Notes: generated by a model not told the origin, from the letters alone. A stretch of 64,000 nt of DNA from Shinisaurus crocodilurus (GCA_021292165.1 CM037877.1:309012834-309076833), one strand, 5' to 3'. Counted from the stretch's first letter, positions 20,915-32,665 are shown. A program made the numbers and translations.

Positions 20915-21775
20915 GTATGGTTGAGAATAAAGGGTACACTAGTTTCTTTGTGGGGAGCCTCCTGGTGTATTTTCATAAGAGGAATGACAAAGAAAAATGA
21001 ATGAGATATTTTTCCCTTCTGACAATGCATGGTAGCCTTTGTTTGTTCATCTTGTAGTTACCTCCCGTATCCTTCTGTATCACAAAAAGGCACCTATATT
21101 TAGATTTTGACAATAGTGATCCTGATGAGAATGCCAGGCCATCCACTTATATGGTGCTTTACAGAGTGACATTAACAAAATAGATGGTTCCTGCCCCAAA
21201 GAGAATCTCACTTTCAAGAGAGGAGGAAGGAGAGGCAGAGGGTTAACAGAGCTCAAATACGCAGAAAGGCAATTCCACTAAATTTGACTTTGTGGAATTC
21301 AAATGAATTAACATTAATTGCTTAATTCATCAGTTAGTTAATAGGCAGGTGATTAACCAATTTTACATTCTTGAATCAGTGGGCAGCCCTATTAAAGAGC
21401 TTTTCACATCATCTCCTGGGCAAACTTCATGGGTATTGCTGCATCCAAACAAAAAGGGTTGGAGGAGTGACGGAGCGTGGCCAGAAGCTTCACGAAATGG
21501 CCTGGATAGACAGAGTAGAGGAGACAGTTCTGACAGACCAATGGCAAGATGACTCAATAGTTAGTGGTATACTTAATCGTTTATACTATATTTTTATTGT
21601 TGTATTTTCTTTTATTTACAGTATCTATAGGTCACCTTATAACAGAGTTCTTAAAGCAGCACAAGCCAAGGAAGAAAACAATTTAAAATTCAATAACAAT
21701 AGAAAGGTGTATAAGCACGACATGAAAACATCAGCAAAGAGGAAAAACAGATTTTAAAACCTGGGAAAGTCAAAG
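20915..21775. other. Stretch without recognised genes
   Basis: AT-rich, repeat-poor DNA. A 128-codon open frame at 21,371-21,757 (+) has no motif I know. Confidence 0.45.
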
Positions 21776-21777
21776 GG

Positions 21778-22110
21778 TCTTCGCCTGGCACAGAAATGAC
21801 ACCGAGGTAAGTGCCAGATGAGCCTTTCTGGGGAGGACATTCCACAGCCAGGGCACCACCGCTGAAAAGGCCCTCTTTCCTGAAAAGCCCCTCCTCTCCA
21901 CCTGACAGAGGCACTCTGAGAAGGGCATCTAAAGAAGATCTCAGCCGGGTCCAGGCAGACCAATGTGGAGAGAGACAGTCCTTGAAGCCCCAAGTCATGG
22001 AGGGTCTCAACCAGCAACTCAAATTGGGCCTGGAAATGGAGTTGGAGACCATGAAGATGGTGACGTACTGGTCCAGTGTGCTCATCCAACCCATTTTCCT
22101 GATTCACACC
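21778..22110 (-). mobile_element. L2-type LINE 3' region, minus strand
   Basis: The complement of the L2-type end: AAAAGGCCCTCTTTCCTGAA corresponds to the KRAFS codons, followed by 3' UTR words. Decayed. Confidence 0.55.
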
Positions 22111-22339
22111 AAGAGATCCTATACCTGAACTATTCCCAAAAGATACCTGCCCAAACTTTCTTTGAAAGGATGGGCTCCTGACAAGTAAGAGAACCCTGTC
22201 CGTGAACGAGTATGATACACACCATATTCAGCGCAAATGCAGATTGTCCTGTTTTGCCTGATCAATGGAACATTGTTTTTGCACCTGTGTCAGAAGGGTC
22301 TATGTATCTTCGCTTACGTCTTATTTGGGGGGGGAAAGC

Positions 22340-22830
22340 TTTTGTTTCGTGTCTATTGGACTCCACATCCTTTTAGTAAGGGTTTTTCTATGTCAGCTAA
22401 CTGTTGGAGGTGTAATACCACGCTGGCTGGGGCATGCTGGGAGTTGTAGGCCAAAAACATCTGGGGACCCAAGCTTGGAGAACACTGCGCTAATGCTTCA
22501 CTTACCCACATGTTTTGGCAATGCCCAGTGGTCGCTTCTTTTTTGGTTGGAGGTTATAGTATGGATAAACTTAGTGTTAGAATGCCCTTTAATATTTACT
22601 GCCTGATGCCCATGTTCTTTTAAATTATTTACCTGCTGTATGGAACTTACCACAAGGACAACATAAGTGGACTTTCTGTGCCCTTTTGACAGCTAAAAGA
22701 CTGATATTACAACACTGGAAAGACAACCGCCCACCTCCTATAACGCGGTGGATTGAGGACCTAACAACGCTTTCAATATTTGAACAGGTGGTATTTAGAC
22801 GCAGCTACTGATGGATAAATACGGTACATG
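22340..22830 (+). pseudogene. L1/Tx1-type ORF2 C-terminal fragment, split by a MITE
   Basis: Before the MITE the frame reads YWTPHPFSKGFSMSANCWRC. After it comes LTHMFWQCPVVASF (in another frame). The CWRC ... HMFWxCP pattern is the cysteine-rich C-terminal motif of L1-clade ORF2 proteins. Further downstream are stops. This is the only L1-type piece recognised in the window. Confidence 0.6.
22421..22486. mobile_element. hAT MITE family A, right half only
   Basis: It runs from the palindrome centre (GCTGGCTGGGGCATGCTGGG) to the right end GCTTGGAGAACACTG. The left arm is absent, so the deletion removed one whole arm of the hairpin. Confidence 0.88.
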
Positions 22831-23012
22831 GATATTTGGTCCTCCTTTTCTGAAGCTTATGCATAACTACTTCTGTTCATAGCTGTATTATCATATACTT
22901 ACATGTACTTCTAGAGCTACATTTCATACACACCAATTGTGATTTATTTTATTTTTCGGTACGAAAATTGTATTTTTTCCCCTTTTATATGGTTTTGTTT
23001 GTTTTGGTGGAA

Positions 23013-23019
<7 letters not shown>

Positions 23020-23077
<58 letters not shown>
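23020..23077. repeat. (TAA)n microsatellite
   Basis: About 19 AAT/TAA units. Confidence 0.95.
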
Positions 23078-23078
<1 letters not shown>

Positions 23079-23665
23079 TATTGTTTAAAAAACTAAGAGA
23101 ACCCTACTGCTGACCTGCCCTTGTACTTAAGGATGTTTTCCTGAGCCAATTTCAGATCAGCCTTAATCCACGTTCCTCCGAGGGTGGGCAAACATCTGGC
23201 ATAGGAGAGCCCTGTTGTGTGTCAACCCCTCTGTGAGATGGCAGTTTGCCCATCCATCACTCACAGGCTCCTTCTATATGACAAGGCACATAATAACCCT
23301 GCAGCCAAGGAGCAGTTGCCAGAGAACAGCTGCCTCAGCCATTTCCCTCTCTGCCCGACAAGCACTCTTGTCTCAGCCAATCTGAATTCATTTGGAGAGT
23401 GCTATTTCTGTGAGACCTTGATAAAAGTGGGCAACGTGACATGGCCTTCTTTCTCTTCTGGCCACATAATTCCATCAAATAAAGCCATCATCAGACCCGC
23501 CTGGCAACCTCCAGTCTCAGTTCGCTTGGCTCTCCTAGTTTCCCAGGAGGATTCCACAAACCCTCTGAGGCCGGCGATGGCTGTTTCGCAGCAAAATGTA
23601 GCCAGGAGATCAATGCTCCATTTAAATATGCACTCCTTTCTCCTTTCTGGAACCAGGTCCTAGAA

Positions 23666-23918
23666 CAGGGGTGGGCAACTTTGGGAGGTGCAGGGGGCCA
23701 CTTTCCACCCTCAACACACATGTCCTTGGGCTGCACTCCTGCTGCGGCACCAAGTAAAAAATAAAATTGGTGGTTAAACTGCAAAGGAGGCTAAAAAGAG
23801 ACAAATTTTAGCTAGGGGGTTCTTCGACGCCACCACACTGCCAAATTTTGGTGATGTGTGGAAGAGGAGGCCACACTAGAGGCCGGGCAGGCCGCATTCC
23901 ATGTGTTGCCCACCCCTG
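23666..23918. mobile_element. Non-autonomous hAT element (CAGGGGTGGGCAAC ends)
   Basis: Ends CAGGGGTGGGCAACTTTGG and TGTTGCCCACCCCTG. The 8-bp flanks are TCCTAGAA and TCCTAGGA (7 of 8), with central TA. 253 bp, no coding capacity. Confidence 0.9.
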
Positions 23919-23937
23919 TCCTAGGAGATCAGGTGGA

Positions 23938-24262
23938 GAATCATAGAATCATAGAATCATAGAAAAGTAGAGTTGGAAGGGGCCTACAAGGCCATCGAGT
24001 CCAACCCCCTGCTCAATGCAGGAATCCAGGTCAAAGCATCCCTGACAGATGATTGTCCAGCTGCACCTTGAATGCCTCCAGAGCGGGAGAACCCACCACC
24101 TCCCTAAGTAGTTGGTTCCATTGTCTTATTGCTCTGACAGTCAGGAAATTTTTCCTGATGTTTAGGTGGAATCTAGGTTCCTGTAACTTGAGCCCATTAT
24201 TCCGTGTCCTGCAAACTGGGATGAACGAGAAGAGATCTTTGCCCTCCTCTGTGTGACTCACG
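23938..24262 (-). mobile_element. CR1 3' region, minus strand
   Basis: The minus-strand frame from 24,256 reads [20 protein letters not shown] and [20 protein letters not shown], then the 3' UTR and a triple ATTCTATG-type tail at 23,938-23,965. 5'-truncated, close to consensus. Confidence 0.93.
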
Positions 24263-25140
24263 ATACATTTCTGCTTAGGAACTCCTTTTGACAAAAGGAA
24301 AAAATGCCACTAGTTATACCATCAGTGGAGCAAAGGGTGGAGCCGGGAGGATGTTTCTTCTAGAAGAAAACATTGAGGCTTCCTTTATTGGATGGGCCAC
24401 TAGCAGAGCCCCTTTGACTCTGCTGGGGCAAGGGTGAACCACAATCCAGATTCATCTCCTGAGTGTCGTGCCCAGTTCTGTGGATTTATCCATGGATCTG
24501 TTTAGCTGGGTTTCTAAGCTGCTCCATCTTGAAAGTTCAGGGCAGGTAATCAGGTCCAAATGATTAGTTTGCAACATGTCTGAAAATGCTCAACAATGTG
24601 GCTAACATCATGCATTAGGAACAACCGAAACATGTCAACAATAAATAATAATGCAGCAATAAAATCAGAGTGTCAGCAAATGAGAGGCAGTTGCCAGAAT
24701 TATTTGTATAAAAGTTGGAAATGTGGGTGAATTTCCAGAATGTTTGGAGTAGTAAACTTCAGGAGCAACAGCTTTTCTTAGTGTATATGATTGAACTTTG
24801 TATCCAGCGCATGCACAGTAAGGTGCATGGCCCTAGTAGCTCACCATTTCCCTTACTGCCACATGGGAGACCACACAACATGCATGTGTGTAGTTTCTCG
24901 GTTCCCACCCCACCCTGGGCCTGTTGAACCGAGGAAGGCAGGGTTGCCAAACACCAAAGGGGAATAGGCCAGGTGACTCTGTGCCCTCGGCAGCTGCGTG
25001 GATTGCTCTCAAGCCCACTTCTTTGTTCACTCCTCTAGCCCACGCTAGAACTCCGAGACCAAAGAGCAGAAGGGAAGCATGCGCTGGCTTCTGCCATCAG
25101 CCAGGGGACCTATGCAGCCCCCAGCAGACGCCCTATGCAG
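24262..25140. other. Repeat-poor stretch
   Basis: No gene recognised. 24,545-24,720 is AT-rich and CpG-poor (AATGATTAGTTTGCAACATG, AACAATAAATAATAATGCAG) and could be a short conserved non-coding element. Confidence 0.35.
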
Positions 25141-25147
25141 CCCTCGG

Positions 25148-25822
25148 GTCTGAAAAGGTTGGTAGATCACAAACTGAATATGAGCCAGCAATGCGATGTG
25201 GCTGCAAAAAAGGCAAATGCTATTTTGGGCTGTATTAATAGAAGTATAGCTTCCAAATCGCGGGAAGTGATAATTCCCCTTTACTCGGCACTGGTTAGGC
25301 CTCATCTTGAGTACTGCGTCCAGTTCTGGGCACCTCACTTTAAGAAGGACATAGACAAACTGGAGAGGGTTCAGAGGAGGGCAACAAGGATGATAAAGGG
25401 ACTGGAAACAAGGCCCGATGAGGAGAGACTGAAAGAACTGGGCATGTTTAGCCTTCAGAAGAGGAGACTGAGGGGAGATATGATCGCACTCTTCCAGTAT
25501 TTGAAGGGATGTCACACAGAGGAGGGCAAAGATCTCTTCTCGATCATCCCAGTTTGCAGGACACGGAATAATGGGCTCAAGTTACAGGAACCTAGATTCC
25601 ACCTAAACATCAGGAAAAATTTCCTGACTGTCAGAGCAATAAGACAATGGAATCAACTACCTATGGAGGTGGTGGGCTCTCCCAGTCTGGAGGCATTCAA
25701 GGTGCGGCTGGACAGACATCTGTCAGAGATGCTTTGACCTAGATTCCTGCATTGAGCAGGGGGTTGGACTCGATGGCCTTGTAGGCCCCTTCCAACTCTA
25801 CTTTTCTATGATTCTATGATAC
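25148..25822 (+). mobile_element. CR1 ORF2 C-terminus and 3' tail
   Basis: An open frame of about 195 codons covers the C-terminal part of CR1 ORF2. In order: [80 protein letters not shown] and [20 protein letters not shown]. It stops at 25,737 and has the CR1 3' UTR and GATTCTATGAT tail to 25,822. The reverse transcriptase core is missing through 5' truncation. The intact frame implies recent insertion. Confidence 0.95.
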
Positions 25823-25929
25823 CTCTGTGATGAAGGTTGCTAACATTTTGTGTGGCATGAAGAGAGTGTGGACATATAGAAACTTTCCCCCGCTCTCATA
25901 ATTCTACTGTTTCTAGAAGAAGGTTTTAC

Positions 25930-26095
25930 TGTGCACCATGGTAGAGCGCCCGCTTTGCATGCAAGAAGTTCCAGATTCAGTCCCGGACTTCTCCGGGTAG
26001 GGCTGGGGAAAGGCCCCTGCTGAGACCCCAGAGAGGCGGTACTGAGCCAGATGACCTGACACGGCACAAGGCATCTTGCTAGTCCCTTCCCATGA
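25930..26095 (+). mobile_element. tRNA-derived SINE
   Basis: CACCATGGTAGAGCGCCCGC (A box), TTCCAGATTCAGTCCCGGAC (B box), then GGCCCCTGCTGAGACCCCAG and TGAGCCAGATGACCTGACAC. Related to the other tRNA SINEs here, but with a different middle. Confidence 0.75.
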
Positions 26096-26241
26096 TGCAT
26101 ATTTAACTTATGGAATTCATGGTCCCAAGATGAAGCAACAATGGCTGGTAGCTTCTGTGGTTGTTTTTCTGCCTTGCAGCTGCACAGCTTTCTGTGGTGT
26201 CGCCCATGGCACTTTTGTAAGGTTTAAAGGCCCAGCATCAC

Positions 26242-26610
26242 ATGGACAGGGGCAAATGGTTTGGATCCTTCCCACCCAATCATCACCCCAATCCTAGCTG
26301 GGCAACGACCATATGGGAAGGACCTGTGTGGTTGGCCTACGTGGAGCAGGTTGTGCTCCATGCCCACGTGGAGCAGGTTGTCCAGCTCTGCCCGGAGGTC
26401 AAGGGGCAGGAGCAGATCTGGGACCAAGGAGACCTTGACCAGCTGGGGAGCAGCGTTTGCAGGGCTCAGCGACAGCGCTGCCCCCCACAGAGCTGTGGCT
26501 CCTGCGACGGTTGGCCTGGGGGGAAACCAGAGGAGTTCTATAGTGAACCCAGCCGCCCTGCCTCTTCCTGGAGCTCAGTAGGGCGGGCCCTGATCCAGAG
26601 CATGCACTAA
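26242..26610 (+). other. Unidentified open frame sharing a segment with CR1 at 4.8 kb
   Basis: A 122-codon frame with YVEQVVLHAHVEQVVQLCPE, CPPQSCGSCDGWPGGKPEEF and YSEPSRP. I do not recognise the family. The clustered cysteines hint at a mobile-element protein but do not form a standard knuckle. The segment 26,445-26,551 recurs with four differences in 107 bp inside the CR1 copy at 4,776-4,882. Confidence 0.35.
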
Positions 26611-26619
26611 TGTGTGCCG

Positions 26620-28130
26620 CTGCCGCTGCCTCCTCCATAGGCAGGCCTCCAGCTGCCAAATGGACTGTCTCCAGCACTAGGCTTCGGCATGGGCCCAACA
26701 ATGCATCTGCTCCTGTGGTCCAGGGGGGTGATCACGGAAGCTCCTGTTGGGGGCACTGGATCCCACAACATCACAGCCTCCTCAAGTGGAGGGTCCTCTA
26801 AGGGTCGGCTTCAAGTGTACCCTCATGGGCTGTTGACTTCCTGTGGTTCCTGTTGGGGATTGCCAAAAGACCTGGGAGAGTATATTGTGATATATTATCT
26901 CTCCCCTCTTGCTTTTGCAAACACAGCAGAGTATACCCAACTACAGGCGAAAAACGTGTGCATGCGGAGCTGCTGGTTAAAGCAGGGCTGTGCATTTAGT
27001 TGATACAGGCTGTCCCTTTTGGACAGGCTGGATCTTCACCTGGTTTCCCCCTTACACTACCAATAAGACAAACAGTCTTTTGGAGGTTAAAAACAGAGTT
27101 TACTCACTCAGATCTTGCAGATTGGATACAGGCAGGCTTAAGAATGTATTTACAGTTGTGCAGGAATCATATGGTAGTCGACCTGTTCTGAACTTGGGAA
27201 AAGTTCAGAACTGCAACTCGGCTACATCTTCAGACATGTTGTTCCTACAAGTTCATGGCTCCAACTGTTTTCCCGGGGCAGGAAGAGAAGGTGACTGGTT
27301 ACGCCCACATCCTGCACCAGGAGGTCTGGGTAATGTCCACAGGGTCTCTGCTCTAGGATGCAGAGACTCTGTGGTCCCAATTACATCATGCACCTATGCA
27401 TGGCTTGAGGTTTTGACTGTTCATTCCCAACAGTTCCCACCTGTGCTGGGCACTATGGTGAGGTCCTGTTCCTTCTCTCCAGGGCAGGTCTTGTCAGGTT
27501 TGGATTCTGGCCACAGGCAAGTTCTGCCATGGGTTGAGGCCACGGAAGAGCAGCCTCTCCACCCATGACCATATCACATAAAGGACTCCTTAGATGCCTT
27601 GAAAGAAAAATGAGACAAATACCTGGAGGGAACCAGTCAACCAGCAGCTCTTTCTTGTCTAGCTGCTGTTGATGAGAAGAGAGAATGTGAGACCAGACTC
27701 AGCTCGGTCTGGTGTGCAGTAAAGCAAGCGTTTATCTTCGTGCCGCAGAATCACTGTAAGAAAAACCCACAGTAGAGAAACCAGTGGAGCACTGGCTGAG
27801 GGGTGGAGGGGTGGGGGAATTCTTCCTGGCAGTTGTACTGCGTTCTTGTTCTCTGCAGGGACATTGTTATGTAGTGGCGGAGAAAAGTCAATACGCTGTC
27901 CGGGGCACTGCTAGACAAAAGCAGCAAAGGATGCGTTGAAGTGAAGTCTGCATCTGTGGGTCCCGAACAGTTGTCAGTGCATTGGGGTGGTTGTGTTATG
28001 CCCTCGCACGCGGCCTCCAGCTCTTCCCCCACCCCAACCCCACCTCAAGAGCTGACTGTCGCTTGCAGGCGGCCCCCTGGATCTCTCTGTCGTCATACCT
28101 GCCGCCAGTGGCCCGCCAGCTGAAAAACAA
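26620..28130. other. Unclassified stretch, possible LTR pieces
   Basis: The minus strand at about 27,060-27,110 and 27,715-27,760 has the look of LTR 3' regions. I could not find TG/CA ends with a matching short duplication, so this stays a suggestion. No host exon recognised. Confidence 0.25.
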
Positions 28131-28929
28131 TGTGCATTAATGCACCGTAGTATTTAAATGAGCTACCAGCAGAGAAGAAATATGGCCACGGGGCGGGAGG
28201 GGAGACTCAAAGGCCTGAACCTCCTTTGCAAAGTGGTTTCTGAGTACGTCCCCGTTCCTGCTCAGCTTCCACTCATTCCAGCGCGGCTGACGCAGCGGTT
28301 CCCAGGAGGTTGTGTCCTTTGGTGGCATTTGGCTTGAAGTCTCCCTTTGCGCAATATCCTTCTTTCTTTTCCTTTTCCCACCCCAGTTCCCCACCAGACG
28401 AAGGCTATTTTGGAAACAAACAATTTTACAGTTATTAAAGGGGAGTTGGAGGGCCTGGAAAAAGCTTCCTCTGTCTGGGTGGCGTGGCAGAGAGCCAGAG
28501 CGAAACGGCTGGCACCATCATTAAGGAGGTTTCTCTGCAAACAAAGCCGGGAGGGCTAATGCATCTATCATTAATATGGAAAGAGCTGCCTGGCCCCTCG
28601 CTTTGATTGCCAGCGAGTGAAGGGACGAGAGCCATCCCCAGATCCAGAGAAAAAGAGGACACCACGCTGCTCCTAATCAACCACATCCCCATTAGCTAAG
28701 ATTCAATTAGGGGCAGCCTGTAATGAGATTTGCTCAAGGAGACGCTAGAAAGATGAGAAGCCTCCGGCTCCATTCCGGTTTGCACAAATGGGTAATTCAT
28801 CTGTGCCCCTGCAGATTGCAAAAGAGCCAAGCAGGTAAACATGTCATCTCTCTCAGTTTGGTCCAGGTAATCACTCCCATTTCTCCAGGCCAGTTTGTGG
28901 GCCGTGGCCTTCCTCTTTCCCCTTGGCCC
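28130..28929. other. Repeat-free stretch, candidate conserved non-coding DNA
   Basis: It has CpG-poor, ordered texture with words such as CATCTATCATTAATATGGAA and TAAGATTCAATTAGGGGCAG. Its right end (28,621-28,929) is the unique sequence duplicated at 31,052-31,360. Without other genomes I cannot show conservation. Confidence 0.35.
28621..28929 (+). repeat. 309-bp inverted duplication, left copy (probable source)
   Basis: Every one of the 309 bases pairs with the complement of 31,052-31,360. I compared the arms in blocks over their whole length and saw no mismatch or gap. This copy continues into repeat-free DNA on its left, so it is taken as the donor. Confidence 0.95.
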
Positions 28930-29389
28930 GTCCTTCCAACAGCTCCACGCAGCAGCTCACTCGGCCCTCTTTCCGCCATCCTTCGTCAATCCATTCTCCA
29001 GGTCCAATTCCCTCGCACTTCCCTAACCCTAGGTCTTCCTTACCTCTGTTCATATACCACCCCTCCCAAAAGTTCAAGGCAGCATCAACATGGAAAAATC
29101 TAAGGATCTGAGCCCCCATACTTTTCTGGCCCTCCTGGCACCAGAGTTTGGGGGAAGTCTCCTCTCCACCCACCAGGTTCCAAGTTCCTCTCATAGCAAA
29201 CTTCATCTAATAGTTAACTCAAGTGGTGAGTGCCAACAGCTTTGCAGCCAAATGGGACCATTGAGAAGCAAGAGGGAGGCGGCAGGATGCTTGGGGAACA
29301 CCAGAAGTACAAAAATGTCTCCAAAAAGCAGACAAAGCACCTAAGAGTAAGGGGGGACCATTCCACTGAGGACTGGGGATGCTCAGTGT

Positions 29390-29640
29390 AGCTACAGGAT
29401 GCTGGATGTCAGTTGGAGAAGAAAAACGGAAAACGGTCGTTTCCTCCACCAAAACTTTCCGCTGCACAAGCAGTTGCGCATTACACTTGCATAAATAGTT
29501 GTGCAACTGGTTGCACGGCCACTTGCACGACCCATTGTGTAACCCACTGTGCAGTGAGTTGCACAACTGTAATGCACAACAGGTTGCACAAGCGTAATGC
29601 ACAACCGCACTTGTGCAAACGTAACTTTAGTTGGATTCTA
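29390..29640. repeat. GTTGCAC/GTGCAAC-rich foldback
   Basis: Short words GTTGCAC, GTGCAAC and TAATGCACAAC recur on both strands. The left part (GCACAAGCAGTTGCGCATTA) is an imperfect inverted copy of the right (TAATGCACAACCGCACTTGT). The arrangement resembles repeat-rich arms of a non-autonomous DNA element. Target duplication not found. Confidence 0.55.
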
Positions 29641-29911
29641 CTCTTGCACGTCCTTTGGAACCTAGTTTCTGCTAGGACAACGTCATTTGCGCCGGTGACA
29701 CAGTTCGATACTGCCCATTGGACGGAGTATCCTGGGGAGGACCTGGCTGGCTGGCTGGCTGCAACCCTGGACAGAAGCACTCCTGTTCTGAGGTGAGGAT
29801 ATACTGCAACATTTTGTTGCAGTCCTTGTTGTTTAGCCAAAAAGGCCCAAGGATAAACGGTTGAGTAGTTTTTATTCCATCGAGCGGAGGGCAGACCAGA
29901 GGGGCAAAGAC

Positions 29912-30000
29912 AGCAGTCCTTTTCAGGCAACATAACACTGGGCTTGATGGACCAAGGGCCTGACTCAGTATAAGGCAACTTCCCATATTCTGATAACCCA
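29912..30000 (+). mobile_element. tRNA-derived SINE, 3' part
   Basis: GGCTTGATGGACCAAGGGCC, TGACTCAGTATAAGGCAACT and TCCCATATTC, the last ~85 bp of the SINE family at 55,458. Confidence 0.75.
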
Positions 30001-31009
30001 CAGGTGGGTTGCCACTGGGTGGCCAGAGGCCGCTTACTTAATTTCTAAAAGTGGTTTGGAGCCCATGCGATGTTTGGACCAAAATCCCTGCTCTCTAGTT
30101 CCAGCTGTAGGGGAGCTGGGTGAGTTTACTGTGGGAAATGAATGGTATTCTTTACATGTTCAGAGGCACTCTTTTTAATCTATTCCCATATTCATTCCAT
30201 GTCTGAGATGATAAGCCTCGGTTTAAATTAGATTTGGAGAAGTCAGGGAGGATCCTCACTGACTTCCAGAACATAGAGAATCACATAATTTCTACAGCCT
30301 GGTCCAGCGCAAAAACTGAAAACGACCAAAAATGAGGATCAGAAAAGAGTTTATGCCTCCCTCTCTTACTGATATCGTAAATGCTTTTAGATTCAGATCT
30401 TTGCTCTGAGTTCCGATTCATCGCCCCACCTCGACGATGCCAGTCCCCTGGGGAGGCATTCTGTCACCAAGGCCCTGCCAAGGTCCAGCCCGTGTGGCTG
30501 ATGGCGCAGGAAGTTGCTCAGACTAGATAAATCAGCTGGCTGGCAGGCAGGCGTGTCACGGGACACGGAGCCAGCCGAGAGGGAGGCAGGGTGACATTTC
30601 CCAAGCCTCCCTGTGGATTTTGCATTTAGGGCTTTTAACCAGAGACCCGTGGCATGCTCCCTGGAACAGTGGGGCGGTTTCAGCAGGTGATGTGGGGGGT
30701 TCACCTGCACTTATTCTCTGCTGAAATGTAACTATGAGGTACGTTTGGAAGTGGAGAACTCAGCGTACCCTCCAACCGTGTTTACTTAATGGGTATAGCA
30801 GGATTTTTCTTTTCCGCGTAAGCAGGATGCATGGCATGTCTCCCTAATGTTGGATCTCTCCTCCTCCTGCCAAGGACAGTCCACGGCTGGAGCAAAGAGC
30901 AGCTTTCTATGGGAGCTGAAGGTGATTTGAAAGAGGGGCCTGTGCTCATTCCCGGGGCTGGCATGGAAAGAAGGCATGTTTGGGCCCCTGCCAAGGGCCC
31001 GGATCCCAG
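30001..31009. other. Stretch without recognised genes
   Basis: No repeat family or exon recognised up to the L3-like LINE piece at about 31,010. Confidence 0.4.
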
Positions 31010-31925
31010 CAGGGCCCCAAAATACAAAAGAGGGCAACTAAAATGACCATGGGGCCAAGGGGAAAGAGGAAGGCCACGGCCCACAAACTGGCCTGGAGAA
31101 ATGGGAGTGATTACCTGGACCAAACTGAGAGAGATGACATGTTTACCTGCTTGGCTCTTTTGCAATCTGCAGGGGCACAGATGAATTACCCATTTGTGCA
31201 AACCGGAATGGAGCCGGAGGCTTCTCATCTTTCTAGCGTCTCCTTGAGCAAATCTCATTACAGGCTGCCCCTAATTGAATCTTAGCTAATGGGGATGTGG
31301 TTGATTAGGAGCAGCGTGGTGTCCTCTTTTTCTCTGGATCTGGGGATGGCTCTCGTCCCTGGAGCAACTCCCCTATGAGGAAAGGTTACAACATCTGGGA
31401 TGGTTTAGCTTAGAAAAGAGGTGAGTGAGGGGAGACATGCTAGAGGTGTACAAAAATGATGCCTGGTGTGGAGAAAGCGGACAGGGAGACATTTTTCTCC
31501 CTCTCTCATAATACCCGAACCCAAAGGGGTCACCCCATGAAGCTGATTGGTGAGAGGTTCAGGGCAGATAAAAGGAAGGACTTCTTCACAAACCACACGG
31601 GTCCAACTATGGAATTCACTTCCACAAGGCGTTGTGATGGATGGCCACCCATCTGGATGACGTTAACAGGGTTTGGACAAATTCATGGAGGAGAAGGCTA
31701 TCAATGGCTACTAGTCCTGATGGCTCTGTGCTACCTCCAGGATCAGAGGCAGTCTGCCTGTGTACTCCAGTTGCTGGGGAACATGGGCGGGCGGGTGCTG
31801 TGGCACTCATGTCCTGCTTGTGGGATCACGTGGGCAGCTGGCTGGCCCCTGTGTGAACAGAATGCTGGACTAGATGGACCCCCTTTGGTCTGATCCAGCA
31901 GGGCTCTTCTGATGTTCTTATGACA
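31010..31925 (+). mobile_element. L3-like LINE 3' region interrupted by a 309-bp insertion
   Basis: 31,025-31,051 (AAAAGAGGGCAACTAAAATG) and 31,361 onward (GGAGCAACTCCCCTATGAGG) are neighbouring parts of the family. The unique 309-bp copy lies between. The LINE continues with TCTCCCTCTCTCATAATACC, CACCCCATGAAGCTGATTGG, TCAATGGCTACTAGTCCTGA and CTAGATGGACCCCCTTTGGT, and ends with CTCTTCTGATGTTCTTATGA. This is the best 3' reference copy of the family here. Confidence 0.88.
31052..31360 (-). repeat. 309-bp inverted duplication, right copy (probable insertion)
   Basis: An exact reverse complement of 28,621-28,929, sitting between two parts of an L3-like LINE. No poly-A, terminal repeat or clear target duplication accompanies it, which argues against retroposition or transposition. 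Confidence 0.95.
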
Positions 31926-32235
31926 AGAGCCCGCTGGAGTAGCCCCTCCTCTTCTCCATTGCAATCTGCTTGTCTGTCTGCTTCTCGCTCTGGCCAGGCA
32001 ACAGTGCTGAGGAGGAGGGGGGGGGAGGAGGAAGAGGAGGAGCGGGTGCCGCTGCCTGCTTGCTCACTGGCTCTCTGTCAAGCAAGCAAGTGGCCGCCAT
32101 GGTGAGAAAGAGGAGGAGGAGGAGCCAGAGCCGCTGGTGACGGTGGTGGTGAGAAGGTGGACTCGCTCAGGGAGGAGGAGGCCCACAGAGGGTGTCTTGC
32201 CCAAGGCCCCATGCAAAGCTGGAGCTGGCACTGTT

Positions 32236-32665
32236 TGTTTGTTTATTTATTTATTTATTATATTTATCAATCGCCCATCTGGCCGGTCACCCGGCCACCC
32301 TGGGCGATGTACAATTAAAAGACAACAAAACAACACAATAAAATATAATAATTAAAACAATATAAAAAATTCTCATTAAAAACCTAACCCACCCCGTATT
32401 CCCGCCTGAACAGCCATGTTTTTAATGCACGGCGGAAGCTCATCACGGAGGGGGCATGGCGAAGGTCACTAGGGAGGGAGTTCCATAATGTGGGGGCCGC
32501 CACAGAGAAGGCCCTCTTCCTAGTCCCCACCAGCCTGGCTGCTCTGGCTGATGGGATAAGGAGAAGGCCGTCCGTGGCAGACCTTGTTGAGCGGCCTACT
32601 TGATGTTGCTGGAGGCGCTCCTTGAGATAAGCTCCTTGATATAACTGTTCACCCCACTCCTGTCT
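32236..32665 (-). mobile_element. L2-type LINE 3' end, minus strand
   Basis: The minus-strand frame from 32,731 reads LKERLQQHQVGRSTRSATDG, then RKRAFSVAAPTLWNSLPSDL and FRRALKTWLFRREYG. The 3' UTR includes the complement of CGCCCATCTGGCCGGTCACC and the AAATAAATAA tail at 32,240-32,265. The 100-codon open end is the best preserved L2-type C-terminus here. Confidence 0.88.

Noticed and set aside
26980..27760. LTR retroelement
   Set aside because: LTR-like texture on the minus strand, but no TG/CA ends with a matching duplication and no internal domains recognised.
28723..31258. The same protein-like frame at 28,723 (+) and 30,782 (-)
   Set aside because: Not a gene pair. The match is due to the exact inverted DNA duplication, and the frame has no known domain.
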